Below, piece after piece: positions 24,040 through 38,185 of a stretch of 64,000 nucleotides of DNA; within the stretch, counting starts at the first letter, position 1; every line of letters starts with the position of its first letter. Position numbers and translations under genes: made by a program. The notes under the pieces are model-generated. The model made no database searches, was not told where the DNA came from, and saw only the letters and a program-made list of their open reading frames with translations. Source of the DNA: Saccharum officinarum (lineage: Eukaryota; Streptophyta; Magnoliopsida; Poales; Poaceae); NCBI GenBank assembly GCA_020631735.1, contig CM036188.1, positions 16,100,214 through 16,164,213 on the forward strand, given 5' to 3'.

Positions 24040-24225
24040 GGCCTACTACTCCTACTACATACTACACTGCAACATATGCATGAAACATATGCAAAACATA
24101 TTACTACTATGTACCCTACTACTACTCCTACTACTACTACCCTACCACTCCTAACCTACTACTCCTACTACCCTACTACTACTCTACTACTACTACTACC
24201 CTACTACTACTACTACCCGGTGAAC
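24040..24225. repeat. CTA/ACT trinucleotide block 1
   Basis: Imperfect CTA units interspersed with CCTA and CTCCTA steps, about 100 bases after the TNP2 stop. The open frames through it translate as poly-Thr or poly-Tyr/Leu and are not genes. Confidence 0.85.
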
Positions 24226-24565
24226 ACCAGCAACCTGCCATGTTCCCCTGTTCTGCTACGATTCTTGTGCATTTTTGCCATTGATGATGAAATTGCTGCC
24301 TATGATGCTTTTTTAGACACTATGCAAATGCCACTGCCTATGATGCTGGAAGTGATCTTCCTGTGATGAAATTGATGTCAATTTTGATTAATTTCTAAGC
24401 AAATGCCACAAATTCAGATCTACCTGTGATGAACTTTAGCACTGATTTTTACATTGATAGATTTTAGCCTCACACTTTTAGCCAGCCTTTCCTTTGCACT
24501 TTTTTTGGGTTAAGATAAAAATAGAGTTGGCATAAAGAAAGGTTGCACTTTTTTTGTGTTGTGCA

Positions 24566-25160
24566 ACTACTTACTACTTACTAGTTACTACTACTACTTA
24601 CTACTTTTACTACTACCTGCTACTCCTACTCTTACTACTGGTTGCTCTCCTACTGGCTGATGTGTTGTGCAGCTACTACTATCTAACTACTACTACTACT
24701 CTACTACTACTCCTACTTAACTGTTGACTGTTGGATGCTAGCCTCCTACTACTCTTACTACTCCCTACTACTTCATACTCCTATTACTACTTCTGTAGGC
24801 TGCTGGCTATCTACTATCCTACTCCTACTCCCATTCTTACTACAACTACGTACTCTACTGTATCTACTACTAGTCCTATATACTATTGTTGGTGCTCCTC
24901 TACTCCTACTACTCCTACTACTCTCTACTCTGTACTACTCCTACCCTCTACTCTGTACTACTCTCTACTACTACTACTACTTAACTACTGCTGGCTACTC
25001 CTACACAACTACTACTACACTACTACTCTTAGCACATTGCTTCTCATTGAGCACATACTACTGATGCTACTTTGCTACTAGTAGTACTCTTACTACTGGT
25101 TGCTCTCCTACTGGCTGTTGTGTTGTGCAGCTACTACTACTGTAGTAGCAGTAGTGGAAG
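24566..25160. repeat. CTA/ACT trinucleotide block 2
   Basis: About 600 bases of CTA/ACT/CTC triplets with short unique interruptions. The phrase TTGCTCTCCTACTGGCTG occurs twice (24640 and 25098), showing that segments of the block were duplicated as units. Confidence 0.85.
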
Positions 25161-25284
25161 TAGGGCCTCCTTGACATGGGAATTATGTTTACATCATATA
25201 CATGTGTGATTCCTATGGTAGATTTTATATATATAATTTCCTTTATCTAATCTAGTGCTAAATAATGTAAAGATTGTCATGAAA

Positions 25285-25780
25285 TCACTACTGCAACTAC
25301 TGTCTGCTCCTACTAGTTCTCCTATTACTACTTCTACTACCGTAGTGCCTCTTCTCTCTTAACTCTTCGCTCAACCACTACTACCCTTCTAGCCTTTCCT
25401 CTGCATTTTTTTGCTTAAGTTTTTTTGCTGGTTCATTGGTTCACTGGATATGTGCTTAAGTTTTTTTGCTTCCTATGATGCCCATGATTTCCTTATTGTT
25501 GTTTTTTACTCTTAGCAAAATGGTGGCTGCCCTGCTGCTCCTTGCTTGCTTGCTCACCGCTGCCATGTTTTGTGGCATCTGCTGCTTCTAGTCTCTCTAC
25601 TCCTACTACTGCTGCCTATACTCCTACTCCTCCTACTACTATTACTACTACTACTACTACTCATACTAGTACTACTGCTACTAGCAACTCCTCCTCCTCC
25701 TACTACTTACTTACTACTGGTGGCTGCTGCTTACTACTCTGCCTACTTACTACTTACTCCTGCCTACTATTGTGGTGGCT
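25285..25780. repeat. CTA/ACT trinucleotide block 3
   Basis: Looser CTA/ACT/CTC triplets, the densest part being 25590-25770. It lies between the TNP2 and Transposase_24 pseudogenes. Confidence 0.8.
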
Positions 25781-26226
25781 GGCTTGTTCTCAAACTTTGT
25801 GGCATTTGCAATGATGAATTTTTGCAAAATTCTAAACAAAATGTGCTGAGGCAGTGGCATTTGCAATGATGTGAAACTTCTTATGTTGAGGCAGCGGCTA
25901 TGATGACGAAATGTCCTCATATTTGTGAGCCGCTAAACTAGGATGTCTTGTATACCATATAGAAGCAACCAGTTTAGAAGCGATGTGATTGCAATGCGGC
26001 AAATCTGAGCCAAATAATTTTGTACTTTTTTTTAAACTCTTTTGTACTTTTCTTAAAGTCTTTTGTACCAACTACCATTGTACATGAAAGGAGGATGTAA
26101 TCTTGTTTTCAGATGAATATAATCCATGATTCCTATATATCTATTTTGAGATGAATGTACATATCATTGTCTTCATAGAATTGAGAAATGTCCATGTTTA
26201 TAACGCTCTCTTATTCATAGTTTCCA

Positions 26227-28369
26227 ATGGCGTCCAAGCCCGCTGAAGAATAGCGTGAACCAAGCCTAGGAATTAGTGATGAGGGAAGTAGTGATGAGGG
26301 AAGTAGAGTTGAGGGAAGTGGTGATGAGGGAGGCTCGTCATCAACAAATGATAGCGACAAATCATACGAGGAGGAGGTGATAACACCAAGGCAGAAGAGG
26401 AGAGGTCCAACAGAGGAAGAATTAGATCCGACCTATATGCTAGAAAAGACCGGGCATTCAACACAAAATTCTCGCACCCCAAGACAGGATGATGACGGCC
26501 GCGTAAGTAAATAACTAGCACAATGTCAGCAGATGATGATGAGGTTGTAGCTTAAGCATGAAACTAATGCGAGTTCTTGTCCTCGATAGCTACCGGTGGT
26601 GCCTATGTGTCTGGAGTAACCTCCCGATGAAGAAGAGGAGGGGCAACCATCTGGTCCCACCCCGAGCACTTCAACTAAAATGACTAGTGGCAAGAAGTCA
26701 GACCTGAGAGGGGCCAACATGAGAGGCACTAGGTTCACAACAAGGTGCATGCGATATACAAGATAGGACCACATGGAGAGCTCTTAGAACCAAAAATTGT
26801 CATCGGCGTCTTCAGCAACCAGTGCTCCTGTCAGGTAAGGGAGCACGTGCCGATCACATATATGAATTGGAAGAAAGTTCTAGAAGGCCTGAAGGATAAA
26901 GTGTGGCTAGACATGCTAAAGCAGTTCATGTATCCACCAGACAAATACAATGAGGCACTATGCAGAGGGCATGTCATGGTTGTTGCAGGCAAAGCGCTTC
27001 GCACCTTGAGGTACAAACTCAACAAGGACTACTTGAAGAAAGGGAAGACATCCTATGAAGAATACAACTTCATCAAGCAAAATGTCTGGGAGGAGTTTGT
27101 TGAAAAAATGAGTACCGATGATGCAAAGGCCAAGGGCGAGAAGTACTCCAGCTCGCAAAGAAGAACATGCTTCCCCACCACTTGGGCAACACAGGGTATG
27201 CCGGTAAGAGGAACAAGTGGTGGGAGGAGGAAAGGGAGGCAGATGAGGCCGGGCTAGAGAATCCATTGGAAGGCATCGACGAGAGGGGCCGTGACTTCTT
27301 CTATGGCCATCGGTCGAAGGAGCTAAAGGAGGGCAGGACCAAGTACAACGAGCCACATACCGAGGAGGTGGAGAAGGCTTTGCTCATGATCAAGGCGGCC
27401 AAGGAACACGATGAGTTCCAACCTCATAGGGAGCATGACGAGCTAACCGAGGCATTGGGAAAGCCCGAGCACCGTGGCCGTGTTTGGGGCATGTCATCGA
27501 GGCAGAGCTGGAAGAATGTGGAGTAATGGCAACCTGACGCCGCCTCTTACCACATGAGGTAGAGATACAAGGAAGACATATTTGAGGCCGGCAAAGAAGC
27601 GGCAGTGAAGGAAATGATCATGGGGTCGATACAAGATGCTTTCATGAGCACTAACCCCAAGATAGTGGAGCTGAGGACATAGATGTTTCACCAAGCTGGG
27701 ATGATGACATAGTAGGGTGAAGCCACCATACAAGGGTAGACGGTGCTAGGTACCTCACAACCCCAGAGGTACCTGGTCGATGAGATCATGGAACCAACAA
27801 ACGCCATGCTGTAGGTGCCCCAGGGTAGGACGGGGAAGAAGAAGGATGTGGCGCATGGAACGCTACAACTGCCCAACCCTAAAACTAGGTACCACGACAG
27901 GCCCATCCCGCCCGAGTATGCCGTGGTGGAAGTGATGTGGACGCACGATCACCACGACGACGATGAACTTGACTTTGCCAATGAAGTGGGAGACACAACC
28001 CTCGGCCGGGCTCTTGGCATGCGCATGCTGTGGAACAAGGCAGATATTGTCTTGGACATGATAAAGTCGGCGTCAAAGTTGTCTCAACCATCATCGTCTC
28101 CCCCGGGTGGCCCAAGTGACGACGATGATGACAGCGGCAGTGAAGGCAACACCAATAATGGCGGCCCCAGCAGCACTGCTCCATGTAGCCCGTGTCCCGA
28201 CACGAGTAACCAACAAGGAGATACAGGGGGTGCACCTGGCCACCAAACACTGCCTCCAAGCAAGGGAAAAAGGGAAATGTCCACTAACGCCGAAGAAGCC
28301 TACCGAAGAAGAGAAGGACAAACCCGCCCACCTCACCATGGAGGAATGGGCGGCATTCAACATAGCTGA
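26227..28369 (+). pseudogene. Transposase_24-type CACTA accessory protein (Ptta/En/Spm)
   Basis: ATG at 26227 opens an acidic first exon with repeats of GSSDEG type; it ends at a good donor (GTAAGT, 26503), and an acceptor follows near 26590. The core runs 26745-27526: HVPITYMNWKKV, DYLKKGKTSYEEYNF, then after a one-base shift near 27150 NTGYAGKRNKWWEEE and YNEPHTEEVEKALLM, the pattern of plant Transposase_24. The tail has a DDDDDSGSEGN segment and a splice-like end. Stops: TAG at 26251, 27560, 27680, 27710, 27713, 27737 and 27812, and TAA at 27524. The family's proteins probably bind subterminal repeats. Confidence 0.75.
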
Positions 28370-28495
28370 AGAGCACAAGTACACAACGGTGTTCGAAAGG
28401 TATATATGCTAATGGCAATCGAACATAGTCAACAGATTATGTGTGTGTAGATCGATGATGCTAATAGACTTTTTCACTCCTTGTCTCAATTACAG

Positions 28496-30420
<1,925 letters not shown>

Positions 30421-30671
30421 CTGCCTTTAACTTGTCATGTGAACATGTGATGTGATTTTGTTAACTTTGTGAACATTAATGTAGTGTGAAGAACTTAGTG
30501 TGTGACATGATGACTGGTGGAACATAAGGACATCGACATATATATGGATGTAATATATATGTCTTTATTGTTCATATGCGTGTTTTCTGCTTTCTGTGTG
30601 TTTTGATCTGACCAAATTTGATTTCAAATTCAAATTATTAAATGAAAATAAATAATCTTTTTTTAAATCAG

Positions 30672-30986
30672 GAAATACTTAACGGAGGCGGGCAAATAAC
30701 AAAACCCGCCTCGGTTAAACGATTAACAGAGGCAGCTACCTAAAGTTAACCGCCTCCGATGTATATTTAAAAGAGGCGGTTATGGTTAGGGAAACCGCCA
30801 CTGTTAATATACATTAACGGAGGCGGTTGTGTTACCGTGCCCGCCTCGGTTAATATGTTAACAGTGGTGGTTGGCCAACCGCCTCCGTAAAGGCCTGATT
30901 AACCGTGGCCTTTAACTAGAGGCGGTTGGCTTGCCCACCTCCGTTAAGAGTTTTTGCCCGGATCCATTAAAGTTAATGTAGTAGTC
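30672..30986. repeat. CACTA family B subterminal repeats and right terminus
   Basis: About eight units of the TTAACGGAGGCGG / CCGCCTCGGTTAA type in alternating orientation run up to GTTAATGTAGTAGTC. The array is unlike the GTAGGGGCGGC units at 20555, which is why I treat the two ends as different families. A copy lies at about 42320-42626. Confidence 0.75.
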
Positions 30987-32320
30987 TTGTCTGCAAATAC
31001 GAGTAGATAATGGATTGACAATTTAGTGGGTGGGGGGAAACATATATAGTCAGGCAACTTAGCAACACACACTTGACGGCCTCGTCTATTAGTAGACATT
31101 GTGAAGCACTAACTTGATGGCCTCATATCAGTTTGAAGTGCCTACTGCCTAGACCACCTGACATGCTTAAAGAAGCAAAAAAGGACATGGTAAGATTACC
31201 TTGGGTACTTGATTTTTGCTCGTAGTTGACTTGTATAGGATCTCATGCTTATGCTATTTCATATTTTCTGTTTTAAGTGCCTACTCGGTGCAGTCTTAAA
31301 TTATTTGCATAATGTTGCTAGTATGGATCAGATTGTTTTGGGTAATTTATTTATCCTTCAATAAAGTACCAGAACATTGAATTTTATTTGCATAATCTGT
31401 TCTTGTGCTGTGCAAGCTGTGAACATATATCTTGTACTTATAACGGAAGAACACAATGCTTAGTTCTTAACATGGATTTTATTATGTTAAACAAAATGTA
31501 CCTGCCATCTAGATATCTTGTGATGGCTGAATCGTTTGTCAAAATAAAGTCAGCAGAACCAAGTTGCTTTGCAGATCAAACGTTGATAATTTTTTATTTT
31601 GCTGTTGTTTTCTATTGAGAATCTGCATAGTGCATGAATTTAGGTTGTGTTCAATTATTAGGATTAATCTGAGCATGTTTGGGATTAATGGCTTTGTTGC
31701 TATTGTTTTTTTCCTTCCCCGAGTATGCATCCCTGCTTGGTCCTTCAACATTTAAATATTTTAGTCAGGTTATCATGGCTGAAGGTAAACTCTTGCATTG
31801 GCAATTGGATATACAAAGTCGTTGGCAGAGGACAAAAAGCACAGAAGCTCGCTAACTCCAGCAAGCATCTGTAAGAACATCATAGTGCTTTTACTGCAAA
31901 GACGTTAGACAAGCAATAAGCTTATTGTTTTACTGCATATTTAACAAGATTTCTCATGAATTGTTATTTTTATCTTGTATTGACGGTAGGATATGGAGAT
32001 GAGTGGATGTGTAGTAGCTTGTAGGAAGTAGCAATTACTCAATTTCTATTTCCTATATGTTAGTTACATGAACAATAGTATTGTAACTTGGGTTTGCTTA
32101 CTCTATTTTGCAAGGGCTTTAGAATGTAGCTTAAGATCTGTTGACCGTTGAACTATCTAATGTATCAACAACTTGAGTGATGATTATGTGTATCAGGCAA
32201 TTGAGTTATACATGTATCAGATAATTGTCACATTTTATGCTGGCTGGTGTGTGGTTAAAAAAGCATGAGCTAATCAATTATTTGAATAGTTCAATGACCT
32301 TTTATGGATATTAAAAATAA
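30987..32320. other. Unassigned AT-rich spacer
   Basis: No coding feature, terminal repeat or target duplication is recognised. Long T-rich and A-rich stretches and short intron-like segments suggest non-coding DNA or an old element interior. Its copy is at about 42627-43948. Confidence 0.35.
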
Positions 32321-32485
32321 GGTTTCCCTGACGGTGGTTGACTGACAGGGAAATTTTGATCTTTCCTGACGGTATTGCGGCTGACAGGGAAATTTTGACA
32401 TTTCCTGACGGTACTGTTGTAGACAGGGAAAGTTTAAAGCTTCCTGACGGTAAATAACTGACAGGAAAACTCTTCCGTGACGGAA
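32321..32485. repeat. Subterminal-type repeat array (TTCCTGACGGT / GACAGGGAAA)
   Basis: Four to five alternating units of CCTGACGGT and CTGACAGGGAAA, each pair forming a short inverted repeat. The arrangement resembles the subterminal array of a third CACTA family; no terminus was found beside it. Copy at about 43949-44113. Confidence 0.6.
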
Positions 32486-32514
32486 AGCGTGGCTACAAAT
32501 CCTCCCATTTGGTT

Positions 32515-32595
32515 CACCAATTGCCCCAACAAATCGGATTTGTAGGGGTGGCTGATGATTTGTAAGGATTTGTAGAGGCACCCCTACAAATCCAT
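32515..32595. repeat. Relic of family A subterminal repeats
   Basis: ATTTGTAGGGGTGGCTG, ATTTGTAGAGGC and the inverse GCACCCCTACAAAT match the array at 20555-20860. It may be the remnant of the other side of family A, with the intervening CACTA and other DNA inserted between, but no CACTA terminus is visible. Confidence 0.5.
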
Positions 32596-33845
32596 TTCCA
32601 AAAGTTCTCAAATCTGGGCCAAAAAATAAAAAATAAATTCTCAAAGCTGCCGAAGATGCTGGAGCCACGCTCGCCATCTTCGGTGCCGTCGACTAGGAAC
32701 AAGGCCAAGAAGGGTGTGGCATATATATTATGGATAGAATGGATTTTGGCGCTGAAGAGGCGAGATCACATGCGGAGCATATCGATCCCACGCCTCGCCT
32801 GGAGATGAGCATGCCCGTACAATGGTGCTCTCGACTGGTGATAGGAGCTGGGGGCACGTGCTGAGCTCGTCGTCTCGCCAGACACAGTGTCTGCTCTTTC
32901 TCCTCGTTCAATAGGGTTCAGCTTTGGAGTTTTTGCAAAATACACATTACACAAAAGAGCTCTACTGACCTGTTGTATGTGCCCTGGGAGATAAAGGATA
33001 AGTTGACAGAAAGTGAGGAATAGGAATTAAAACTGGATGCACACAAAGAAACCACCATTCATTGTGTCTTATAGTTTCTAGGAGTGATTTCTTGCTGACG
33101 TGTCATTTATGCAAACCACATTTAGTTTCAAGGGTTGTGACTGGCCTAAATTAGTTGAGGATAAGGGTTTACCTTACTAATTTAGATGAATATGAAGTAG
33201 GCATATGTATTGTTCTGTTTCAGGAGCAGGAGAAATGTTGCAGAACCATGCATGCATATGCCATTGATGAGGTATTCGTCAATGTAAATTTGGATTATGA
33301 CTAAAGGCAAATATTTACTAATCAGGCAATATGTTAATGACTATTGTGTCACTTTTCATTATGTATGCTGATGCTCTATCAAGTAATAACGTGCCACATC
33401 ATAAGTTCTAGGAGCAAATTCGTAAAAAATAAAAATGCATATCTATATCCTGAAACAAGATGTCAATGAACATGTCGAGCCAGCTGGACAGTTTTTTTAT
33501 ACATTCCCACCATCAAATGCATTTAATTGTCGCTAAACTTTTTGAACCAACTACCCCTATATCAGTCCACTGATGGTGCTTATGAGCTTGCCATCCATGC
33601 AAGAAGTGGTTCATTTGAAGAGTTAATGTGTTGCAATAAAGCGAAATGAATACTAATTTAAAATATCGAGAAGACAAGTTCCAACGAGTCGTGGAGTCTA
33701 TATATTCCATTCTATTCTGCATACAACTCAACAGATGGAACCACTGTACCCCAGTAAGGGGTAGTAGGCTAGTGGAACAGGGAGTAGGATGTTGAAAGGA
33801 GTCAGCTGCCGTTGTGCTGGGAATGGGAGGCCAAGGGAAACTACA
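32596..33845. other. Unassigned spacer before Helitron B
   Basis: Moderately GC-rich at 32640-32910, then AT-rich. The minus-strand open frames at 32693-32954 have no recognised domain. Copy at about 44200-45461. Confidence 0.35.
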
Positions 33846-34356
33846 TCTATACTATAATAGACCAATCAAAATTATGCTTGGTCTCCAAAGAAAACGTCCC
33901 CCCGCTGAGAGCCTCAAACCATTGCGCACCCAGAAAAATACACATAAAAACTCGTTTCTATTAAAATCAAGGGCTAATAAAGCACAAAAACCCATCTGAT
34001 GGCCGATAGAAGAAGTTTCAAGCCAGGCTTCTCACCCCCCTCACCGCCTCGCGCGACACCGCTAGGCAAGGATTTCTACGCCCGCGACAGCCAGCGATCA
34101 GATCCGTACACTGTTCAGAAAATAAAACAAAAAATGCCACCGCCTAAAACTTTACAGGCCTCGGCTCCGCAACCTCCGCCGCAACGTACAACGCGAGATC
34201 CCTGCAGCACCACCAGCGCATCAAGGAACACCCGCCTCGACGGCAGGCAGCCGAGCCGAGTGACCTAGGGCCTGGGCGCGACGTCCTCCCTCCGACGCAA
34301 TCCAAGGCCGGTGCAACCACTCCATGCGCGATCCACAGGCCGCGCGAGATCCCCGT

Positions 34357-34620
34357 GGCACCACCAGCGCCTCGACGATCTCCTCGACGACGGGCCTCAA
34401 CGTCCGGCGTGTCGAGATACAGTACAGGGCGGTTGCGGCCATAGCCCTCGAGCGTCGGCCTCCTAGAATAGCGCCGGCACCACCAGTGCCTCGACGGTCT
34501 CCTTGATGACGGGCCTCAATGTCTGGCACACCGAGATACAGTACAGGGCGGCCGCAGCCACAACCCTCGAGCGTCGACCGCCTAGAACAGCGCTGGCACC
34601 ACCAGCGCTTCGACGGTCTC
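34357..34620. repeat. 119-bp tandem repeat in Helitron B
   Basis: The unit starts GGCACCACCAGYGCCTCGAC and recurs at 34357, 34476 and 34595 (about 2.2 copies); GAGATACAGTACAGGGCGG recurs at 34414 and 34533. Units differ by a few per cent, mostly C/T and G/A. Multiple overlapping frames through it are not credible genes. Confidence 0.8.
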
Positions 34621-36130
34621 CACTAGCCCTCCGAGTACGACACCGCCGGGGCTGTCGATGGAAGGTGTGTGAGTGGGGGAAGGAAGAAGATGAAGGTCTT
34701 CCATCCCCATCCGTCGGGGCTGCCGACGTGTAAGACTCGACTAGACAGCCAACAGATTGAAACCAAGGATCGATCCAGGAGCTTCCAAAAGGCGAGGAGG
34801 AGGAGAAGAGGGGTTGCGCGTGCAACGTCGAGGTGCAGGGGCCGGTGACGTAGAGGGAGATGCGGCAGTGCGGGGCCTCCACCGAGCGGCGATGGGCGCA
34901 GGGCGACAGCACCCATGCGAGCAGCGTGCCGGATCGAGCAGGCCTCATCCCCACGCAGGCGTGAGCAAGCCTCGGGAGAGAGAGCTTTGCCAACATGGCG
35001 CGCCGGGACTAGGTCATCGCCGGTGCCAACATGGCTTGGTGGAGCAGGAGGCAAGACATGGGCGGAGCGGGCAGCAAGGCAGCACCACAGCGCGGCGGCA
35101 CAGGCGGCGTGCGCGGCCTAGGCGGATGGGCAACGTGGTGGCACGGTGGAAGGAAACCAATCACGGTGATCAAAATCACATGCCTCCCATGGCACCGTTG
35201 TGGAGCTTGGTGGGGAAGAAGCACGGCACAAATAGTGAGCCGATCCTTCTGGATTTGGTTAGATTTTGTCTATCAGTTTCGTCATCTTGAGCAGGAGCGA
35301 AGTGAGATCTCCGACGTCCTGTGACACCTCCTACACGAGCAACGTCGCCCTGCTGGCCATGAGCGCAGCGCGCGCGTGTTGACGGCGGGCCAGGGGCAGT
35401 AGCAGTAGCAATAGCAGCAACAATGGCATGGATGGCCTGCTGGTGGTGTGCCTTCTCATGGTCCCCTGGCAGCCTGACTATGAATCATCCAAGTGGATGA
35501 ACTGAAATGGGGGGGGGCTTCAAATATGATCCGCGGGTGTTGGTTTCATGTTTTTATTCTGCTTCCCTAATATCCTGCCCAACAGACCGAAAAGTATGTT
35601 AGGCTAATGCTTCAAATAATTCACTTTTTGTTGCAATCCAGTAGGTCCAATCAGATTCCTTTAACCAGAGTCAGCTTCTTGGGTGTGTGTCCCTGACATA
35701 CTAGGAATTATAATTGTAGATCAGTGTTTCGTGGGTTCTCAGGTGTTCGCCTCTACCACTTTGAGTCTTCATAGTTTTAGCACAAAGAGTTTAATCGTCT
35801 GGTGAACAAAGGGATTAAAAAATCATTCAGTTTATCAGCTGTGGGCTGTGGCATGGGCTAATAAGAGCCATACTTTCAGGACTAAGTATCTTTGTATCTG
35901 CCAATTACTGAATTTGATTTGGCGTGCATTGTGTAACTTTGTTGTGGGTTGTTGGCATGTATGTAGTTTCATCCTCTCTACATGGGGAAAGCTTGCAAGT
36001 AAAGCGTGCAACATGCTGGCAGATGATGGCACTTTGGTATTCGTGTTCCAGTTGCTGAAATTATACTTTGCATCTGGTTATTGCATATAGCTTACTTGGT
36101 ATTGCACTGTTTCTTAACTTTCAATTGAAG

Positions 36131-36198
36131 ATTGCTGGGAAGCACATCTTTGAAGACCACAGCTTTGCTGACATTGTGGTAACTATGCAATCTGAATG
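36131..36198 (+). pseudogene. Captured exon-like fragment in Helitron B
   Basis: A 68-bp segment lies between an acceptor-like TTGAAG and a donor GTGAG. It is open in one frame and reads IAGKHIFEDHSFADIVVTMQ and then SEW. The sequence looks like genuine protein coding, but I cannot name the parent gene. Copy at 47738-47805. Confidence 0.45.
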
Positions 36199-36968
36199 GT
36201 GAGAAAAAGGAACTATAAACTATTTATCTTTATTTTCCTTCTTATACATTTGTGTGATTTACTTAGACTTTTTTTTTACTTTGGTTCAGTGGTATATTCT
36301 GCATCTTAGACTGGGCAGATATTATACTTATATGCTTTACCAAATGCTTTCACGTTATATTTTATCGCAACAATAAAAAGTGGATAGACATAGACAAACT
36401 TGCTGCACTATTTTTGTGGTCGCAATTCATAAGGTGATTTTGCATATAGGTTTTGGTGCAGGTCACAGTTGGTTGATGAAATGTGCCCAAGGGGTAAGGT
36501 GTGGAACCATATGGAGCAGAGCAAATGAACGAGGTTTTTTTTAGGTTAGTAGCACCGGAAACGACACTCAGATTTTGTTTCACGTCGGCTGGGGGGGTCA
36601 CCCGCAAAATGTCCAGCTATAGATGGCCAGGGTCACCCGCGGGAGGGAAACTAAACTCATATTTTGTGGGGTTAAAATTTATTATCAATTGTTTTTCTCT
36701 TGCACACATCATTTGCATTGTCCTAACTATGGTATGTCGAAGGCAAAAGATTATTTCTAGATCTCTAGTGGGTTTTTATCTGATTGGCAATCACAGTGTT
36801 TGGAAGACATCATGGTAGCACAGACCAAAATGTTGTCTGTAAGAGGGAGGTGAAATGATGACAGAAAGTTATGTACAACATGAAGCTTCTCTGCTGCATA
36901 TATAAAAGATTGTTTTTCATGTGCATCCCTGAAATGAAGCCATGACATTAGCACGGCCACTATACTAG

Positions 36969-38185
36969 TGTTAGATAAAAGATAAATTATGGGGACGCGG
37001 CAGGGGCGGAGGACTGAATGGTAGGTTGACTTCTTGATCGCAAATGTCTAGCCTTCAACTTTACTTTCTTTGATTCTGCTGCTGGTGTCACTGTTGCTTC
37101 TAGTCTGAGCGTAGTAACAGTATGTCCAGGTTAACAGAGCTGCCTAAGTGAACAATCATTGGCCGTTTGGCCCCTCCTTGTTCTTTGTCATGGATCGGAC
37201 TAATAGTGGGCAAACACCTCTGGTTCATTTAGTCATCTTGGTGCCAGCTTATTTTGTCTGCACGAGAGTCAGTGACGACACTGTTTGGGTTCAGTGATTC
37301 ATATATGCTCACAGGTTTGCTGGGCAGAGGCTCGACGACGGTCCGAGTTCAACATGACGGTCCCAGGGTCACGTCCGGCAAACCATGGCGTGTAGCAAAG
37401 TGAAGGCGGTGGACACATGCTGGGCGGACAGCAGAGCAGCCGAGCTGGCAAAGGATGACTAGCAGCTGTTAGCCAACTTGCCGTTTAACGCTTGGTCCGT
37501 TAATTTTATATTGTCATTGTCCCGATCGTATATTTGAAGCAACCTGAGATATCCTCTCCTCTTGTATGGGAAGTACAGAGGCTGCATGTGGCTGATCATT
37601 AGTTAGAATTGAAAAGTGTACTAGTGCAGCCATGGGTGGACAAAAGTAATGTCGAGTGGGAGCATGCCCTTCGGTATGCCACCCTTGTTCGCCCATTTAA
37701 ATCGATGGGATACTAATAGCAAATGTTGATGCCTCGTTCTCTGTTGCATGTAGGGCGGTGGAGAAGTGGAAGTTGATTTAGAGCAAGCCCAATAAGCTTG
37801 TCTTATAGCCAAGCCATGTCATCTTGATACTAACTCAAGAGACTACTCATACAATGATTAGTCTCTTCACAATTCTAAAAATAAATTTATTTATTTATGT
37901 GGACCCACTACTAATCCATCCTTATCTACTTATCTGTCCTTTCGTTTGCTCAGTTCGCTTTTCATCTCGTTCGCCAGCCACCACTGAAGCTTGGGGTCAG
38001 ATGCAGGAGCGCAGCACATGCCGGGGACAGGGGGCGAGGCCAAGAGCAGTCACCAGTCGTAGCCTCGACGAGGCCGGGCACAGTCGCCGCAGCTTCGGTG
38101 CGGCAGGCCGGGCAGCCGCCAGTGGTAGCTCCACTGCACGTGAAGGCCAAGCATGGCCGCCGGTCGTAGCTCCACCGTGCGAGTA
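36969..38185. other. Unassigned spacer between Helitron B and reverse LTR
   Basis: No gene is recognised. Around 37785-37900 there is an AT-rich stretch containing AAGCCCAATAAGCTTG and TTATAGCCAAGCCA that looks like grass MITE sequence, but I cannot define ends. 37960-38180 is GC-rich with open frames on both strands and no domain. Confidence 0.35.

Larger units (their letters stand above)
33846..36968 (+). mobile_element. Helitron B (non-autonomous)
   Basis: It starts TCTATACTATAATAG after an A and ends TATACTAG before a T. Its 5' part (to about 34020) and 3' terminal 50 bases match Helitron A. It carries no Rep/helicase. Cargo: a GC-rich block with a 119-bp tandem repeat (34357-34620), more GC-rich sequence to 35330 that is open on both strands without recognisable domains, and exon-like pieces around 35980-36200. 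A copy lies at 45462-48574. Confidence 0.8.

Noticed and set aside
24731..25869. Leucine/tyrosine/threonine-rich open frames
   Set aside because: They come from CTA/ACT triplet blocks 2 and 3. Overlapping frames are all open because the repeat lacks stops.
30672..30986. Regularly spaced repeats that might suggest a CRISPR-like array
   Set aside because: The repeats alternate in orientation, vary in sequence and spacing, and abut a CACTA terminus. They are transposon subterminal repeats in a plant genome.
34463..35324. Open frames up to 177 codons on both strands in Helitron B
   Set aside because: Mutually overlapping on opposite strands, Ala/Arg/Pro-rich, without domains, and inside a non-autonomous Helitron.
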